Shown in pieces: positions 1 through 7,934 of a stretch of DNA of 64,000 nucleotides (its first letter is position 1; each line of letters begins with the position of its first letter). The DNA lies in the IMG/VR virus record IMGVR_UViG_3300021440_000014, positions 108,011 through 172,010 of that record; one strand, written 5' to 3'. The position numbers and the translations under genes were made by a program. Below the pieces are notes generated by a model. The model was given only the letters and a program-made list of their open reading frames with translations, was not told the DNA's origin and searched no databases. The DNA is from a virus.

Positions 1-473
1 AAGGAATAGAGCAAAAACCATTCCAAGGTAAAATAGAATATGATTATTTATTATGGGTAGACTCAGATAATATCCCTACTTATTCTGCATTAATTTCTCT
101 CCTTAATAGAAATGTTGATATTTGCGCCGGAATCTATAAAATGCAAGATGGAAGGTTCGCCACTGTGAAGGAATGGGATACGTCAAGCCTTATTGAGAAC
201 GGAGAAATGAAATTTTGTCAAGACATAGATCTCAAAGATAAAACAGATTTAATAGAAGTAGCTTATACTGGCATGGGTTTCATGCTTGTCAAGTTTGGAG
301 TATTTGAAAAAATGCGCTATCCTTGGTTTCAGCCGCTAAACCTTGACGTAGGCCGGATTAAGGATTTTGCTACAGAAGATATTTATTTCTGCCAGAAAAT
401 ACAGTCTCTTGGTTTTAAGGTTTTTGTAGATCCCACCGTTAAAATAGGGCATGAAAAATGTTTTGTTATTTAG
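1..473 (+). CDS. GT2-type glycosyltransferase, C-terminal part
   Basis: The frame is already open at base 3 and ends at 471-473, so the N-terminus lies outside the window. Early residues read LLWVDSDN, a DxD-like nucleotide-sugar/metal site of GT-A enzymes. The C-terminal part has TEDIYFCQKIQSLGF, which resembles the acidic catalytic segment of family 2 enzymes. It probably transfers a sugar from an NDP-sugar; the acceptor cannot be told. Other glycosyltransferases lie at 22639 and 60456. Confidence 0.7.
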   Translation, partial: GIEQKPFQGKIEYDYLLWVDSDNIPTYSALISLLNRNVDICAGIYKMQDGRFATVKEWDTSSLIENGEMKFCQDIDLKDKTDLIEVAYTGMGFMLVKFGVFEKMRYPWFQPLNLDVGRIKDFATEDIYFCQKIQSLGFKVFVDPTVKIGHEKCFVI

Positions 474-724
474 AATACTCTGAATAATTTAAGAAGTATA
501 ATACAAATAGTAATAACGAAAACTATCTCAGCTATCGCACCAGCTATGTTGTTGGCATTTTTATTATTCATAATTTTTTTTTGTTTCAATGTATTAAATC
601 TTCTTTAAAAGAGGGAATAGTTTTAAACAGTTTATTATTTAAATGAAGTCATTATTTTCAAAAATTAAGAATAATTGAATTATAAAATTCCCATATAATA
701 CAATTATCTGTAAATATAAATGCT

Positions 725-1432
725 ATGAGCAGACCTTGGACAAATGAGGATTCAGAAAGTCTAAAAAAACTTTACGGAACAATGCCCCTTAAAGAATTAG
801 CTTCTATTTTAAATAGACATGGAACATATTTATGTATCAAAGCTAAAAAACTTGGCATCCAATCTAGTAAATCAAAACTAACAATGGAACAGCTATTTCT
901 TAAGAAAAGCAATCAAAGAAGATGTTATAAATGTAAACAAATAATGCCTTTCATAAATGAATTTTTTTACGCTTCTAAAAGATGCTGTCGTAAATGTGAA
1001 AGAAAAATAGCAATTATTAATTTTTACAACTTAAAAAATAATCCAACTCTTCCTAAAGTAATGATGTCAAGGTTATATGCAAGTAAGTCTCGGGCAAGAT
1101 CTAAAAAAATAGATTTTAATCTTGACATAAGCTATCTTCTTGTTTTATGGACAAAGCAAGAAGGAAAATGTTTTTATTCAAAACTTCCAATGAAAATAAA
1201 AATAGAATCTCGCTATGAAAACACTGAAGTTCTTTCTATTGATAGAATCGATCCTGACAAAGGATACATTAAAGGCAACATTGTTCTTTGCTGTGATGCA
1301 GTTAATACAATGAAGAATAATATGTCTTTGGATAAATTCAAGACTTTTATAAAAATAATTAACGAAAATTTTCAAGAAATGGCAAATAAGCCTTTAAGCA
1401 CAACTCATTTGCAAAATTCAGATCAAATCTAG
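725..1432 (+). CDS. Free-standing HNH homing endonuclease
   Basis: 235 aa. The N-terminal ~50 residues (WTNEDSESLKKLYG...) look like a Myb/SANT-type helix-turn-helix. A cysteine knuckle follows (CYKCK...CCRKC). The C-terminal half carries an HNH-type core (GKCFYSKLPM then LSIDRIDPDKGYIKGNIV), as in other phage HNH enzymes. It is encoded opposite to its neighbours and its 3' end overlaps the end of the RlaP-like gene by 74 bp, typical of a mobile endonuclease. TATAAATG just upstream may be a promoter element. Confidence 0.8.
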   Translation: MSRPWTNEDSESLKKLYGTMPLKELASILNRHGTYLCIKAKKLGIQSSKSKLTMEQLFLKKSNQRRCYKCKQIMPFINEFFYASKRCCRKCERKIAIINFYNLKNNPTLPKVMMSRLYASKSRARSKKIDFNLDISYLLVLWTKQEGKCFYSKLPMKIKIESRYENTEVLSIDRIDPDKGYIKGNIVLCCDAVNTMKNNMSLDKFKTFIKIINENFQEMANKPLSTTHLQNSDQI

Positions 1433-2084
1433 TAATAAATGCTTTTTTCTCGTAAGCTTTCTTAAGTTTTATTTCGAATTCGTTTATCATTTTTATTAAA
1501 TCTTCAATCTTAAAATCTTCAGGGGCAAACTTTATTGATCGAAGTAATGAATAAATGCTTCTATCTTTATTTTTAATATTTGTTGGGAAAATTCCATATT
1601 CAAAATAGAACTGCCCCGCCCAAGAAAGCCTTATTAATTGGGTCACGTTTTTGGGAGAAAATTGATATTTGAGTATTTGTTCATGCCTTTTACATCCTGT
1701 TTTACTTTTTCTTTCTCCAAAGGCCAGTCTTTTTTCTCCCTGCATATAACCAAGAAGACATTTAAATAATCTTTCTGAATCTATAAGTTTGTGTCTATTT
1801 AATTGAGTCTCTTTCCAGATTTCACTTATTTCAATCCAATCCTCATTAAAAAGCAATTCAAAACTTTGAGTATTGCCCTGCCTAAGAAGACTTAGGGTAT
1901 GCCTGAATTCAGTATAGAGTTGATCGTCGTCTTTATCTTGCTTTAAGGCATGTTCGTTCTTTCCTAAGCCGATGATATCGTTGATATTATCATTTAGGAA
2001 TACTCCACGGTAGTCTACGTCGCTTTCTGGGCCATCTAGTCCATACATTTTAGATCCTCCAAGACACTTACAGATAATTTTCAT
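1359..2084 (-). CDS. RlaP-like Pol-beta superfamily nucleotidyltransferase
   Basis: 241 aa. The N-terminus has GGSKMYGLDGPESDVDYRGV: the GS motif followed by the DxD metal-binding pair of the Pol-beta nucleotidyltransferase fold, arranged as in the RlaP family (RNA repair pathway DNA polymerase beta-like, PF10127). Family members are predicted to add nucleotides to damaged RNA ends; the substrate is unproven. The presence of an RNA ligase, a macro domain and a cyclic-phosphate domain elsewhere in the window fits such a role. Its 3' end is overlapped by the HNH gene. Confidence 0.7.
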   Translation of the reverse strand: MKIICKCLGGSKMYGLDGPESDVDYRGVFLNDNINDIIGLGKNEHALKQDKDDDQLYTEFRHTLSLLRQGNTQSFELLFNEDWIEISEIWKETQLNRHKLIDSERLFKCLLGYMQGEKRLAFGERKSKTGCKRHEQILKYQFSPKNVTQLIRLSWAGQFYFEYGIFPTNIKNKDRSIYSLLRSIKFAPEDFKIEDLIKMINEFEIKLKKAYEKKAFITRFDLNFANELCLKAYLPFLENFR

Positions 2085-2130
2085 ATTCTAAGCGATTAAG
2101 CTCTTTAATATCTTCTTCAGTAACTTTCAT
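2068..2130 (-). CDS. Possible 20-aa leader peptide
   Basis: A 20-codon frame (starting MKVTEEDIKELNRLEYEN) overlaps the start codon of the RlaP-like gene. TACTATAC lies directly upstream of its ATG, so it may be the true 5' end of a leaderless transcript with translational coupling to the next gene. Very short, so uncertain. Confidence 0.3.
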   Translation of the reverse strand: MKVTEEDIKELNRLEYENYL

Positions 2131-2161
2131 ACTTGTATAGTAACAGTTTTTTATTACTTGT

Positions 2162-2539
2162 CTACTCTTTGTTTTCTAACATTCCGCATGGGGAGCCGTC
2201 GATTTGCGTATATAAATCTAAAAATCTTTGACGACTAATCTCTTTAATGAAAGGGCCATCTGCAATAACAAAACTCGTATAGCCTGCGCTAATCACTTGA
2301 TACAGAGTGGAGCCATTTTTATCTTTTACATATTTCCCAATTGCCTCTTCCGGTAGCCAAGGGCGCAAACTCGGAGGAAGTTTCAAACGGTAAACTTGAT
2401 TAATATAAAAATTCGTTGTTATTTTTTTATACCAAGATTTCCCATTATCATCTGAAGCTTGAATATTTTCGATGCCATTTTCCATTGCATAACGATATAC
2501 CTCAATATTATCTAATTTTTGTTGTTCAGTCAATTTCAT
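2162..2539 (-). CDS. Hypothetical protein
   Basis: 125 aa, soluble, not recognised. First residues MKLTEQQKLDNIEVYRYAMENG form a predicted helix, followed by a beta-rich half. It is the last gene of a tight minus-strand run (4879 to 2162) of small genes that mostly abut or overlap by 4 bp, so it is probably co-transcribed with them. Confidence 0.6.
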   Translation of the reverse strand: MKLTEQQKLDNIEVYRYAMENGIENIQASDDNGKSWYKKITTNFYINQVYRLKLPPSLRPWLPEEAIGKYVKDKNGSTLYQVISAGYTSFVIADGPFIKEISRQRFLDLYTQIDGSPCGMLENKE

Positions 2540-2853
2540 ATTTTAATATTCTTTATTTTTGCCAAAGCAATTACCCGCTGTTGCCATGTGGCGTGAGAAG
2601 TAAGCCAGTCGTCATCTGTTCTGTTGTCAAGATAGTTTAAGTAATCGAGACGTTGGCCCATTGTTAACGTCTCCTCAATCAACCAACAAACGTGAAGAAG
2701 CTCTGTGTCACATACTCTTTTCGGTTGTATGGGATATCCACTTGGCATCCAGTATAAATGATATCCATTAGGAATTACTTTTTCCCTATAGATAAATTTC
2801 GGCAACATTTTCGCCAATGCCCGTTTTAATTGAGTGTCGGTGGGATTAGTCAT
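2536..2853 (-). CDS. Hypothetical protein, paralogue of the next gene
   Basis: 105 aa. It shares ALAKMLP near the start, CWLIE in the middle and SATWQQR.IALAKIKNI-type residues at the end with the 161-aa product at 2897-3382, so the two arose by duplication. No function recognised. It overlaps the following gene by 4 bp. Confidence 0.65.
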   Translation of the reverse strand: MTNPTDTQLKRALAKMLPKFIYREKVIPNGYHLYWMPSGYPIQPKRVCDTELLHVCWLIEETLTMGQRLDYLNYLDNRTDDDWLTSHATWQQRVIALAKIKNIKI

Positions 2854-2896
2854 AATAGATGCTTAATGCATGTTAGAATTGTCCAGATAATGTTTA

Positions 2897-3382
2897 CTAA
2901 AAGAGTTCCTGCGATAAAACCTTTGTTCCGTTCGTTAATATAATATCTATATTTTTAATTTTTGCAAGTGCAATCGTGCGTTGTTGCCAAGAGGCGTTAG
3001 TTAGCGCGAAATGGGTCATATACTTGCCCCCAAACTGACGAATTACATCCTCGTCAAGGGTTCGCACGTAATCTAATCTCTCTTCATCCCCTAAAATGCC
3101 CTCAATTAACCAACAAATGTAGGGAAGCTCACTATTCGTAACTTCTTTAGTATATGGAAATTTTTCTATTTTCCAAGACAAAAAATCAGAAACATCTTTA
3201 TTCCCTCCCCAATAAAGCTTGTCGGGTAACATCTTAGCTAGAGCTTGCTTAAGCTGCCCTTCCATATATGTAATATTTTGGAAATCACAATCTCCAGTTT
3301 GACAACAGCAATTAGAAAATCCTAGTTTTAGCAAACATCCTCCGATGCGTTGGCAAAATTGAGTTTCGGTTGGGGTGGTCAT
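2897..3382 (-). CDS. Hypothetical protein, paralogue of 2536-2853
   Basis: 161 aa. Longer member of the duplicated pair, with an extra N-terminal ~40 residues containing a cysteine-rich patch (NCCCQTGDCDF). The core is QALAKMLP, then ICWLIEG, then WQQRTIALAKIKNID. Both start MT.PT.TQ. Not recognised by function. Confidence 0.65.
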   Translation of the reverse strand: MTTPTETQFCQRIGGCLLKLGFSNCCCQTGDCDFQNITYMEGQLKQALAKMLPDKLYWGGNKDVSDFLSWKIEKFPYTKEVTNSELPYICWLIEGILGDEERLDYVRTLDEDVIRQFGGKYMTHFALTNASWQQRTIALAKIKNIDIILTNGTKVLSQELF

Positions 3383-3385
3383 AAA

Positions 3386-3646
3386 TTATTCTTGATCTTG
3401 CCACGTTCCGAATGAATAAAGGCTCTGGCAAATCTGATTATGGTTAAAAATTTGTTTCTTGTTTTCGCCGGTTTTAGCAATTATCTTCCCGCGCTCTTTC
3501 GTTTCTTCATTCCATTCCCAAACTATCGTCTCATTGTAAATGACCGGCGGAATAATTGCGGCGGATGATTCTCTTTCTATCGTAGAAACAAGGAACCATT
3601 TATCCTTGTATCGAACATAACTTTTGATTTGAGTTTCGTTATTCAT
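3386..3646 (-). CDS. Hypothetical protein
   Basis: 86 aa, mostly beta by eye, rich in W, K and E (VRYKDKWFLVSTIE... WEWNEETKERGK). Not recognised. Its stop is 3 nt from the next start, consistent with an operon. Confidence 0.55.
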   Translation of the reverse strand: MNNETQIKSYVRYKDKWFLVSTIERESSAAIIPPVIYNETIVWEWNEETKERGKIIAKTGENKKQIFNHNQICQSLYSFGTWQDQE

Positions 3647-3665
3647 ATCTCCACCCCATGTGTGG

Positions 3666-3899
3666 TCATAGTTCTATCTTGTTTGTTGCGCGGAGTTTTT
3701 CTAGTGCTTTATCTAATTCAGTTTTCTCTTGCTCACTTGGTCTTACCCAAGTTGCCGCCCTCGCAACTTCTATTAATTCAACGAGAGGGATTGCTTCCAG
3801 AATATAGTGGTTAATTGAAGTTGTCGCACCTTCATCGTGACTCCACTCTATTGCAGCTTTTTCTGCAAGCTCTTCTGCAATTTGTTGGGAGGATTTCAT
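3666..3899 (-). CDS. Hypothetical protein
   Basis: 77 aa, mainly helical (QQIAEELAEKAAIEWSHDEG, then EQEKTELDKALEKLRATN). Not recognised. Overlaps the preceding gene by 4 bp (ATGA). Confidence 0.55.
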   Translation of the reverse strand: MKSSQQIAEELAEKAAIEWSHDEGATTSINHYILEAIPLVELIEVARAATWVRPSEQEKTELDKALEKLRATNKIEL

Positions 3900-4138
3900 A
3901 GTTTTTTTATTTCGATTTCAGCTTCACTATTAGAAGTTTTATATCCATCTAGCTTATGATTTGATATACTATTTTTCTTGGCTCTATAGTCGTCAATGCA
4001 CCATTTATCACTATCCGTTAGCCAATGGTTATCTCGAATTAGAAGAACACCGCATCGACAACACTCAGCTATATCAAAGTGTCCGAGTTTTTCAATATTA
4101 ATAGGCTTATGAAGCCCAAGCCAGCATAAAATTTTCAT
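3896..4138 (-). CDS. Small zinc-binding phage protein, DUF1660-like
   Basis: 80 aa. Begins MKILCWLGLHKP and carries AECCRCGVLLI, the pattern of small phage proteins with a GLHK start and a CxxC knuckle (DUF1660 type). Function unknown. Part of the ATGA-coupled run. Confidence 0.5.
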   Translation of the reverse strand: MKILCWLGLHKPINIEKLGHFDIAECCRCGVLLIRDNHWLTDSDKWCIDDYRAKKNSISNHKLDGYKTSNSEAEIEIKKL

Positions 4139-4368
4139 ATTTCTTTAAAATTGTCTCGGGCGGTGAGGATTTTCTTACACATTAACTTGGCTCCATGTGG
4201 ATGCTGTAAAGAAAAATCGCTATGGATAGACTGCACATCCACCATTTCCCCCGCTCTTGTCATTCCCGCTTTGAAGGCGTCAAGTTGGATTGCTTTGATG
4301 TCACTAATAATTCCTTGTTTTGGAAATCCATCAAAGTGTTGATTTGCCCATTCTTCTGCTGTTTTCAT
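4135..4368 (-). CDS. Hypothetical protein
   Basis: 77 aa. KTAEEWANQHF followed by DAFKAGMTRAGEM is a pattern common in small phage proteins of unknown role. The region holds a metal-type HPHGAKLMCK segment. Overlaps both neighbours by 4 bp. Confidence 0.55.
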   Translation of the reverse strand: MKTAEEWANQHFDGFPKQGIISDIKAIQLDAFKAGMTRAGEMVDVQSIHSDFSLQHPHGAKLMCKKILTARDNFKEI

Positions 4369-4547
4369 GGCTTGATAAAGATAAAATTTTTTTCACCGTT
4401 TGTTGGATTGACTGTCCACTTGGCTACGCCTGCGGAGACACACTCTGCGCGATGGATTTTGATACCGCCCGTGCAGCCTCCAATTATTCCTATAACTAAT
4501 CCAATAATAAAAAATTCTACACTATTACTTATAGACAAAAGATTCAC
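4365..4547 (-). CDS. Small single-TM protein
   Basis: 60 aa. One membrane helix (FFIIGLVIGIIGG) near the N-terminus and a short tail containing HRAECVSAGVAKW. Not recognised. Coupled by overlap to both neighbours. Confidence 0.55.
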   Translation of the reverse strand: MNLLSISNSVEFFIIGLVIGIIGGCTGGIKIHRAECVSAGVAKWTVNPTNGEKNFIFIKP

Positions 4548-4879
4548 AACCCCTCTCCCTCTATAAATTCAATTTCTATTTCTTTGCGGGCTAGAATGTC
4601 ATTTTCCCCCTGAATTTGAGGCGTCATGGTTCCAATTACTGTATTCTCATAGATATTCACCCAATACTTAATTTTTCGCTTAACAGGAATATTTACAAGA
4701 TCAAACGGATCTTCGCCATGTTTATTTCTAAGTCCAGTTTCGGGCCATACACTAGCTAAACTCCAACCGCCCCAACTATTCTTAAAGGCGTAGGTAAGAA
4801 TCCCATTATCTACTCCAAGTATTTTGACATTTTCATTTCCGCTACGGGTTTTAACTGGTTTAGTATAGTCAAATTTCAT
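4544..4879 (-). CDS. Hypothetical protein, first gene of the 4879-2162 run
   Basis: 111 aa, with an SH3-like N-terminus by eye (NVKILGVDNGILTYAFKNSWGGWS). Not recognised. A promoter-like TTGATT-16-TAAAAT lies upstream with the ATG 9 nt after the -10, so this may be the start of the operon transcript. Confidence 0.55.
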   Translation of the reverse strand: MKFDYTKPVKTRSGNENVKILGVDNGILTYAFKNSWGGWSLASVWPETGLRNKHGEDPFDLVNIPVKRKIKYWVNIYENTVIGTMTPQIQGENDILARKEIEIEFIEGEGL

Positions 4880-4927
4880 ATTAAAATCATTTTATGTTAT
4901 TTTTTCAGAAAATCAAGTCTTAAAGTG

Positions 4928-5389
4928 CTAATTTCTTTTAGCGGGAGGAATTGAGTTATAGAGATCAATAGCTTTACAAGTCCCACAAAGAGGATCTTTT
5001 CCCGGCCCATGACAGCATTCTCCGTGTTTCGCGAGTGTGGCGCAAGCTTTTCTTAGTTTATCATTTTCAATCTCTAGGTCAATTAGTTTATTAATATAAA
5101 TTGTATTGTCGAATTCCGAATCCGGTTTACATACATAAACCAAATAAGGATCTGGTTTGTCTGAGGTTTTCATTGTCCCTACAGTTAAACCTTTAGACTC
5201 AAGAAATGTTAATTGTTTTTGAGCTTTTTGCAATTTATCTCGATAATGGTCGCGCTCTGCCTGCATTTGAACAACAATCTCTTTTTGATTGTTTCTCTCT
5301 TGCTCTATTTTGTGGGCGAAGTCTCTAGCTTCCTCAAGTGTTTCCCATTGCGCACAGGCTGCGTCTGATTCTGACGTATTTGAGTTCAT
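4928..5389 (-). CDS. Coiled-coil protein
   Basis: 153 aa. Residues ~15-60 are a heptad-type coiled coil (EEARDFAHKIEQERNNQKEIV...). The C-terminus has HGECCHGPGKDPLCGTC, a likely zinc site. Not recognised. It directly follows the RNA cluster 5404-6052 in the direction of transcription. Confidence 0.55.
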   Translation of the reverse strand: MNSNTSESDAACAQWETLEEARDFAHKIEQERNNQKEIVVQMQAERDHYRDKLQKAQKQLTFLESKGLTVGTMKTSDKPDPYLVYVCKPDSEFDNTIYINKLIDLEIENDKLRKACATLAKHGECCHGPGKDPLCGTCKAIDLYNSIPPAKRN

Positions 5390-5403
5390 AAATTAAAAAG
5401 TTG

Positions 5404-5518
5404 AGCACGGCAGGATTTTAACCTGCAAATCCCTTGTACAAGGAATATTTATTGGGTTTCTCAGTTGTATCTAATAGGGCAAATCCCTCCCTTGCTTTTT
5501 ACATTCCGCCACGCGCTC
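5404..5518 (-). ncRNA. Leu-like tRNA-like RNA with long insert (115 nt)
   Basis: Ends pair as a 7-bp acceptor (GAGCGCG with CGTGCTC). After it come TG and a D-arm GCG-GAATGTAAAAA-GC, and the 3' part ends in a T-arm GCAGG-TTAAAAT-CCTGC. About 65 nt lie between the D- and T-arms, including CCTTGTACAAGG, instead of a normal anticodon arm and variable loop. The elbow pair reads GT (D-loop) with TA (T-loop), i.e. T19-A56. No convincing anticodon. Confidence 0.5.
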
Positions 5519-5524
5519 ATAAAT

Positions 5525-5673
5525 TGGTGCCCCGCTAGGAATCGAACCTAGTTTCTTCGCAATACTACTTTACCGCATAGGACGTTACTAAAGCCACGTT
5601 CGCTTGTTCTCGTTCCCTGTAGCGTTTCGCCTTGGCTACAGCAAGAATCTCACTTGCAGACCAATCTCGGGGC
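5525..5673 (-). ncRNA. tRNA-like RNA with inserted domain (149 nt)
   Basis: 3' part is a canonical T-arm CTAGG-TTCGATT-CCTAG followed by GCGGGGC and ACCA. The 5' end GCCCCG pairs with it (6 bp, then an A.G mismatch). Between them lie a hairpin GCAAG-TGAGATT-CTTGC that resembles a second T-arm, a 7-bp hairpin CTGTAGC...GCTACAG, and a D-loop-like ATGCGGTAAAG. Too short for a tmRNA. No anticodon assigned. Confidence 0.45.
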
Positions 5674-5686
5674 TAAATTAAAGTTT

Positions 5687-5828
5687 TGGATACGGCAAGA
5701 TTTGATACTTGTAATTTATCTTGATAGGACTCGAACCTACAGTCCTTTTTCAATAGGAAGTCCTGTTTATACAGGTAGAGCGTCCCTACCACTCACAGCA
5801 AGATTGCGTCTACTTCCGCCACGTATCC
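5687..5828 (-). ncRNA. Nested tRNA-like RNA (tRNA inside a tRNA)
   Basis: Outer part: acceptor GGATACG/CGTATCC, D-arm GCG-GAAGTAGA-CGC, T-arm ending CTTGC with loop TATCAAAT. Inner part: ATCTTG pairs with CAAGAT and encloses a D-arm with GG (GAG-TGGTAGGGACG-CTC), a hairpin CCTG-TATAAA-CAGG and a canonical T-arm GTAGG-TTCGAGT-CCTAT. So a second tRNA-like body appears to sit inside the first. Anticodon unclear. Confidence 0.4.
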
Positions 5829-5840
5829 ATTAAAAGTGAA

Positions 5841-5923
5841 TTGACTGTAGTTGTCATTGAGTTCTTACATCCAGCATTATACTGGGCCACGCTCATATGT
5901 TTACATATTGCAACTACAGTCAA
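5841..5923 (-). ncRNA. Structured RNA closed by a perfect 13-bp stem
   Basis: TTGACTGTAGTTG at one end pairs perfectly with CAACTACAGTCAA at the other. Inside are hairpins ATATG-TAAA-CATAT and CCAG-TATAATG-CTGG. No T-arm, so not a normal tRNA. Lies in the RNA cluster between tRNA-like elements. Confidence 0.45.
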
Positions 5924-5930
5924 ATTGAAT

Positions 5931-6052
5931 TCCCCGCCGTGAGAGTCTGTCTTTCTTCGGTTTTAATGTGACAGTAACCGCTTCTATTGCTCTCTCACAC
6001 TTCTCTATCTTTAGACTCGTCTAAGTAGATTCTGCCAGCACAGGCACGGGGA
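5931..6052 (-). ncRNA. Structured RNA closed by TCCCCG/CGGGGA
   Basis: A 6-bp outer stem encloses a 7-bp stem GTGAGAG/CTCTCAC, an inner CGGTT...AACCG hairpin and the palindrome TTAGACGAGTCTAA. Not recognisable as a tRNA although it lies in a tRNA-like cluster. Confidence 0.4.
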
Positions 6053-6063
6053 AATATCAAAAA

Positions 6064-6462
6064 TCAATCAAATTCATCGTAAGCATTATCACGGCTATAA
6101 ACCGAAAAAGTCACCGTAGGACCAATTCCGAAAGACTCTTCAAGACTACTAAAAACAATCGTATCGTCGGCAACTTGAGTAGCCTGAATTTGAGAGCGAG
6201 CCTGATCGGGATTGACTACGCTGAAGATAATAATACCTCCTTTCGGAATACGCAAGTCTTTAACTTTGCTAACGCCATTAAAAATTAAAACCCTACCAAC
6301 AAGTTTTGGCGCGAAATCAGAAGTAGCCGCCTGAGCCTGCCTGTTTTGGAAATGTGCGATACGTCTATCCGCGCCATTCAATTGATTTACTAGGAAAAAG
6401 GAGCCAACAATGGCAATAGCCGAAGAAATAAGAGCCAAGTTAAGAGTATTTTTATTGTTCAT
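6064..6462 (-). CDS. N-terminally membrane-anchored protein
   Basis: 132 aa. Residues ~8-28 (LALISSAIAIVGSFFLVNQL) form one membrane segment or uncleaved signal, followed by an alanine/glutamine-rich linker and a ~90-residue beta-rich extracytoplasmic domain. Not recognised. It starts inside the end of the next gene (11-bp overlap). Confidence 0.55.
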   Translation of the reverse strand: MNNKNTLNLALISSAIAIVGSFFLVNQLNGADRRIAHFQNRQAQAATSDFAPKLVGRVLIFNGVSKVKDLRIPKGGIIIFSVVNPDQARSQIQATQVADDTIVFSSLEESFGIGPTVTFSVYSRDNAYDEFD

Positions 6463-6748
6463 TTTTAATTATATTTTCGTTAATTTTTATTGATTGAGGC
6501 ATTTCTTCTGGATTAGTAGGAGTTTTTCCCGTATCCAAGAACTGCTTCAATATCTCATTTATAACAGCTATTTGCTTTTTGTCAAGACACATTCTGAAAG
6601 CGGGCTTCCCCTGCATATCAATATTCACGCCAAGCCAGAGAACTTCCGTCTCTTGAACTTTATCGGCCTGAAAAGAGCACTCGGCATTATTAATGTCCCA
6701 GAAAACTCCTATTTTGGCACCATTATGATCTATAAATTGGATTTTCAT
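6452..6748 (-). CDS. Hypothetical protein
   Basis: 98 aa, soluble, beta-rich start (MKIQFIDHNGAKIGVFWDI) and helical end. Not recognised. Coupled to the gene upstream (4-bp overlap) and downstream (11-bp overlap). Confidence 0.55.
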   Translation of the reverse strand: MKIQFIDHNGAKIGVFWDINNAECSFQADKVQETEVLWLGVNIDMQGKPAFRMCLDKKQIAVINEILKQFLDTGKTPTNPEEMPQSIKINENIIKNEQ

Positions 6749-6990
6749 TTTATTTTAGTTAATGATACTTTAACATTATCTATGGAAGCTTTTGCTGCGA
6801 ACCACGGTGGACATCTATTAGAGTTAATAAAATCAAATACAATTGACTGAATAAAATGATTTTTGTATTTATGCAGTTTTAGCTCTGAAAATGTAATACA
6901 TAAATCATAATTCTCTACAGCTTCTACGCTCCATTTTTCTTCGTAAGAAAATTTAGAATCACTTACTTTGAATAAGAACTTCTCTTTCAT
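6745..6990 (-). CDS. Hypothetical protein
   Basis: 81 aa. DNRCPPW-type segment (NSNRCPPWFAAKAS) in the middle. Not recognised. Follows the 49-aa gene by 1 nt. Confidence 0.5.
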   Translation of the reverse strand: MKEKFLFKVSDSKFSYEEKWSVEAVENYDLCITFSELKLHKYKNHFIQSIVFDFINSNRCPPWFAAKASIDNVKVSLTKIK

Positions 6991-6991
6991 A

Positions 6992-7141
6992 TTAGCAGTC
7001 TATCCATCTTTTTTTATCGGAATCCTTCATCTGAACTTTAGCTTTTAAAAAATCTGCCTCAAGCGAAAATTCATCAAAATCGTCAGACATTGAATTATAT
7101 GCTTCCTGCGCTTCCTTTACGGTTTCCGCTTGAATTTCCAT
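6992..7141 (-). CDS. Small acidic helical protein (49 aa)
   Basis: Short frame MEIQAETVKEAQEAYNSM..., acidic and helical. Its stop lies 1 nt from the next ATG, so it fits the operon and fills an otherwise empty 190 bp. Not recognised. Confidence 0.5.
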   Translation of the reverse strand: MEIQAETVKEAQEAYNSMSDDFDEFSLEADFLKAKVQMKDSDKKRWIDC

Positions 7142-7180
7142 TACGGAAGTAAATACTATTCTAAATTTTCTTATACTAAC

Positions 7181-7648
7181 TTAATAAATTAAATATGACG
7201 GATTTTCCTTCCTGCATTTTAAAATTTCTAAAGGAGTTACTTCTCTTTCCGCGTAAAAATAGTTAGCTAAAAAGGTTCCTAAAACCACTTTCCTACTTTT
7301 ATGAAAAGTAAAAACGAATCCGCGCTTACGTTTCCAAAAATTATTAACAAATCCAGTTAAATTTTCCAAACCCATTTGACAAACCGCATCTTGATCCCAA
7401 AGCATTAATACCTCTTTTACTGGAGTAAGGCTTCTGCATTTTCCTTTCAAAATTACTTTTTTGGGGTTCTCGTCATAAAATGAAATAGCGTCTTTTAATT
7501 CTCTAAAGACAAATACTTTTGAATTTTCAAATTTGGGATAATTCTTTTTAAACAAAAAATAATTTTGCTTACATTCCTTTGGAATGTCTCCAGCACTAAT
7601 AAAATTATTATTATTTTTGGCCACCACTTTATAAACAGTATATCTCAT
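7181..7648 (-). CDS. Hypothetical protein
   Basis: 155 aa, basic and aromatic-rich, alternating strands and helices; no known motif seen. Follows the DUF6197-like gene by 4 nt. Confidence 0.55.
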   Translation of the reverse strand: MRYTVYKVVAKNNNNFISAGDIPKECKQNYFLFKKNYPKFENSKVFVFRELKDAISFYDENPKKVILKGKCRSLTPVKEVLMLWDQDAVCQMGLENLTGFVNNFWKRKRGFVFTFHKSRKVVLGTFLANYFYAEREVTPLEILKCRKENPSYLIY

Positions 7649-7652
7649 ATAT

Positions 7653-7928
7653 TTAAATATCTAATTTTTCGCAAAGAGCTTTTACTTCTTCAAAAGTTCT
7701 GTTTTCATCATCGTTCCACGATGCTATTTTGTCTCCAATGTAACTCTTAACTTTAATAATAACCCTCCTCCTACTGTCCTCATCGCTATAACATTTATTT
7801 ATGGCTCCAAAAAGGCACCAGCAAGAAGCATTATTGTCGTTTATAGATACCCATTTACCGTTCTTATCTCTTGCTGAAGTTTTTTGCGTCCACTTTTCTT
7901 TTGTTGAGAAAAACTCTTTGATTTTCAT
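7653..7928 (-). CDS. DUF6197-like protein
   Basis: 91 aa. The NASCWCLFGAINKCY segment matches the CWCxxGAI signature of DUF6197 proteins found in phages and actinobacteria; function unknown. The promoter TTGACA-16-TATCTT upstream places the ATG 6 nt after the -10, predicting a leaderless mRNA. Confidence 0.6.
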   Translation of the reverse strand: MKIKEFFSTKEKWTQKTSARDKNGKWVSINDNNASCWCLFGAINKCYSDEDSRRRVIIKVKSYIGDKIASWNDDENRTFEEVKALCEKLDI

Positions 7929-7934
7929 ATTTAG

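Noticed and set aside
5404-5518. Group I intron in a tRNA-Leu anticodon loop
   Set aside because: The insert is under 70 nt and lacks group I core elements.
5525-5673. Short tmRNA
   Set aside because: Tag-like frame and pseudoknot landmarks are missing and it is far too short; the true tmRNA is at 24590-25028.
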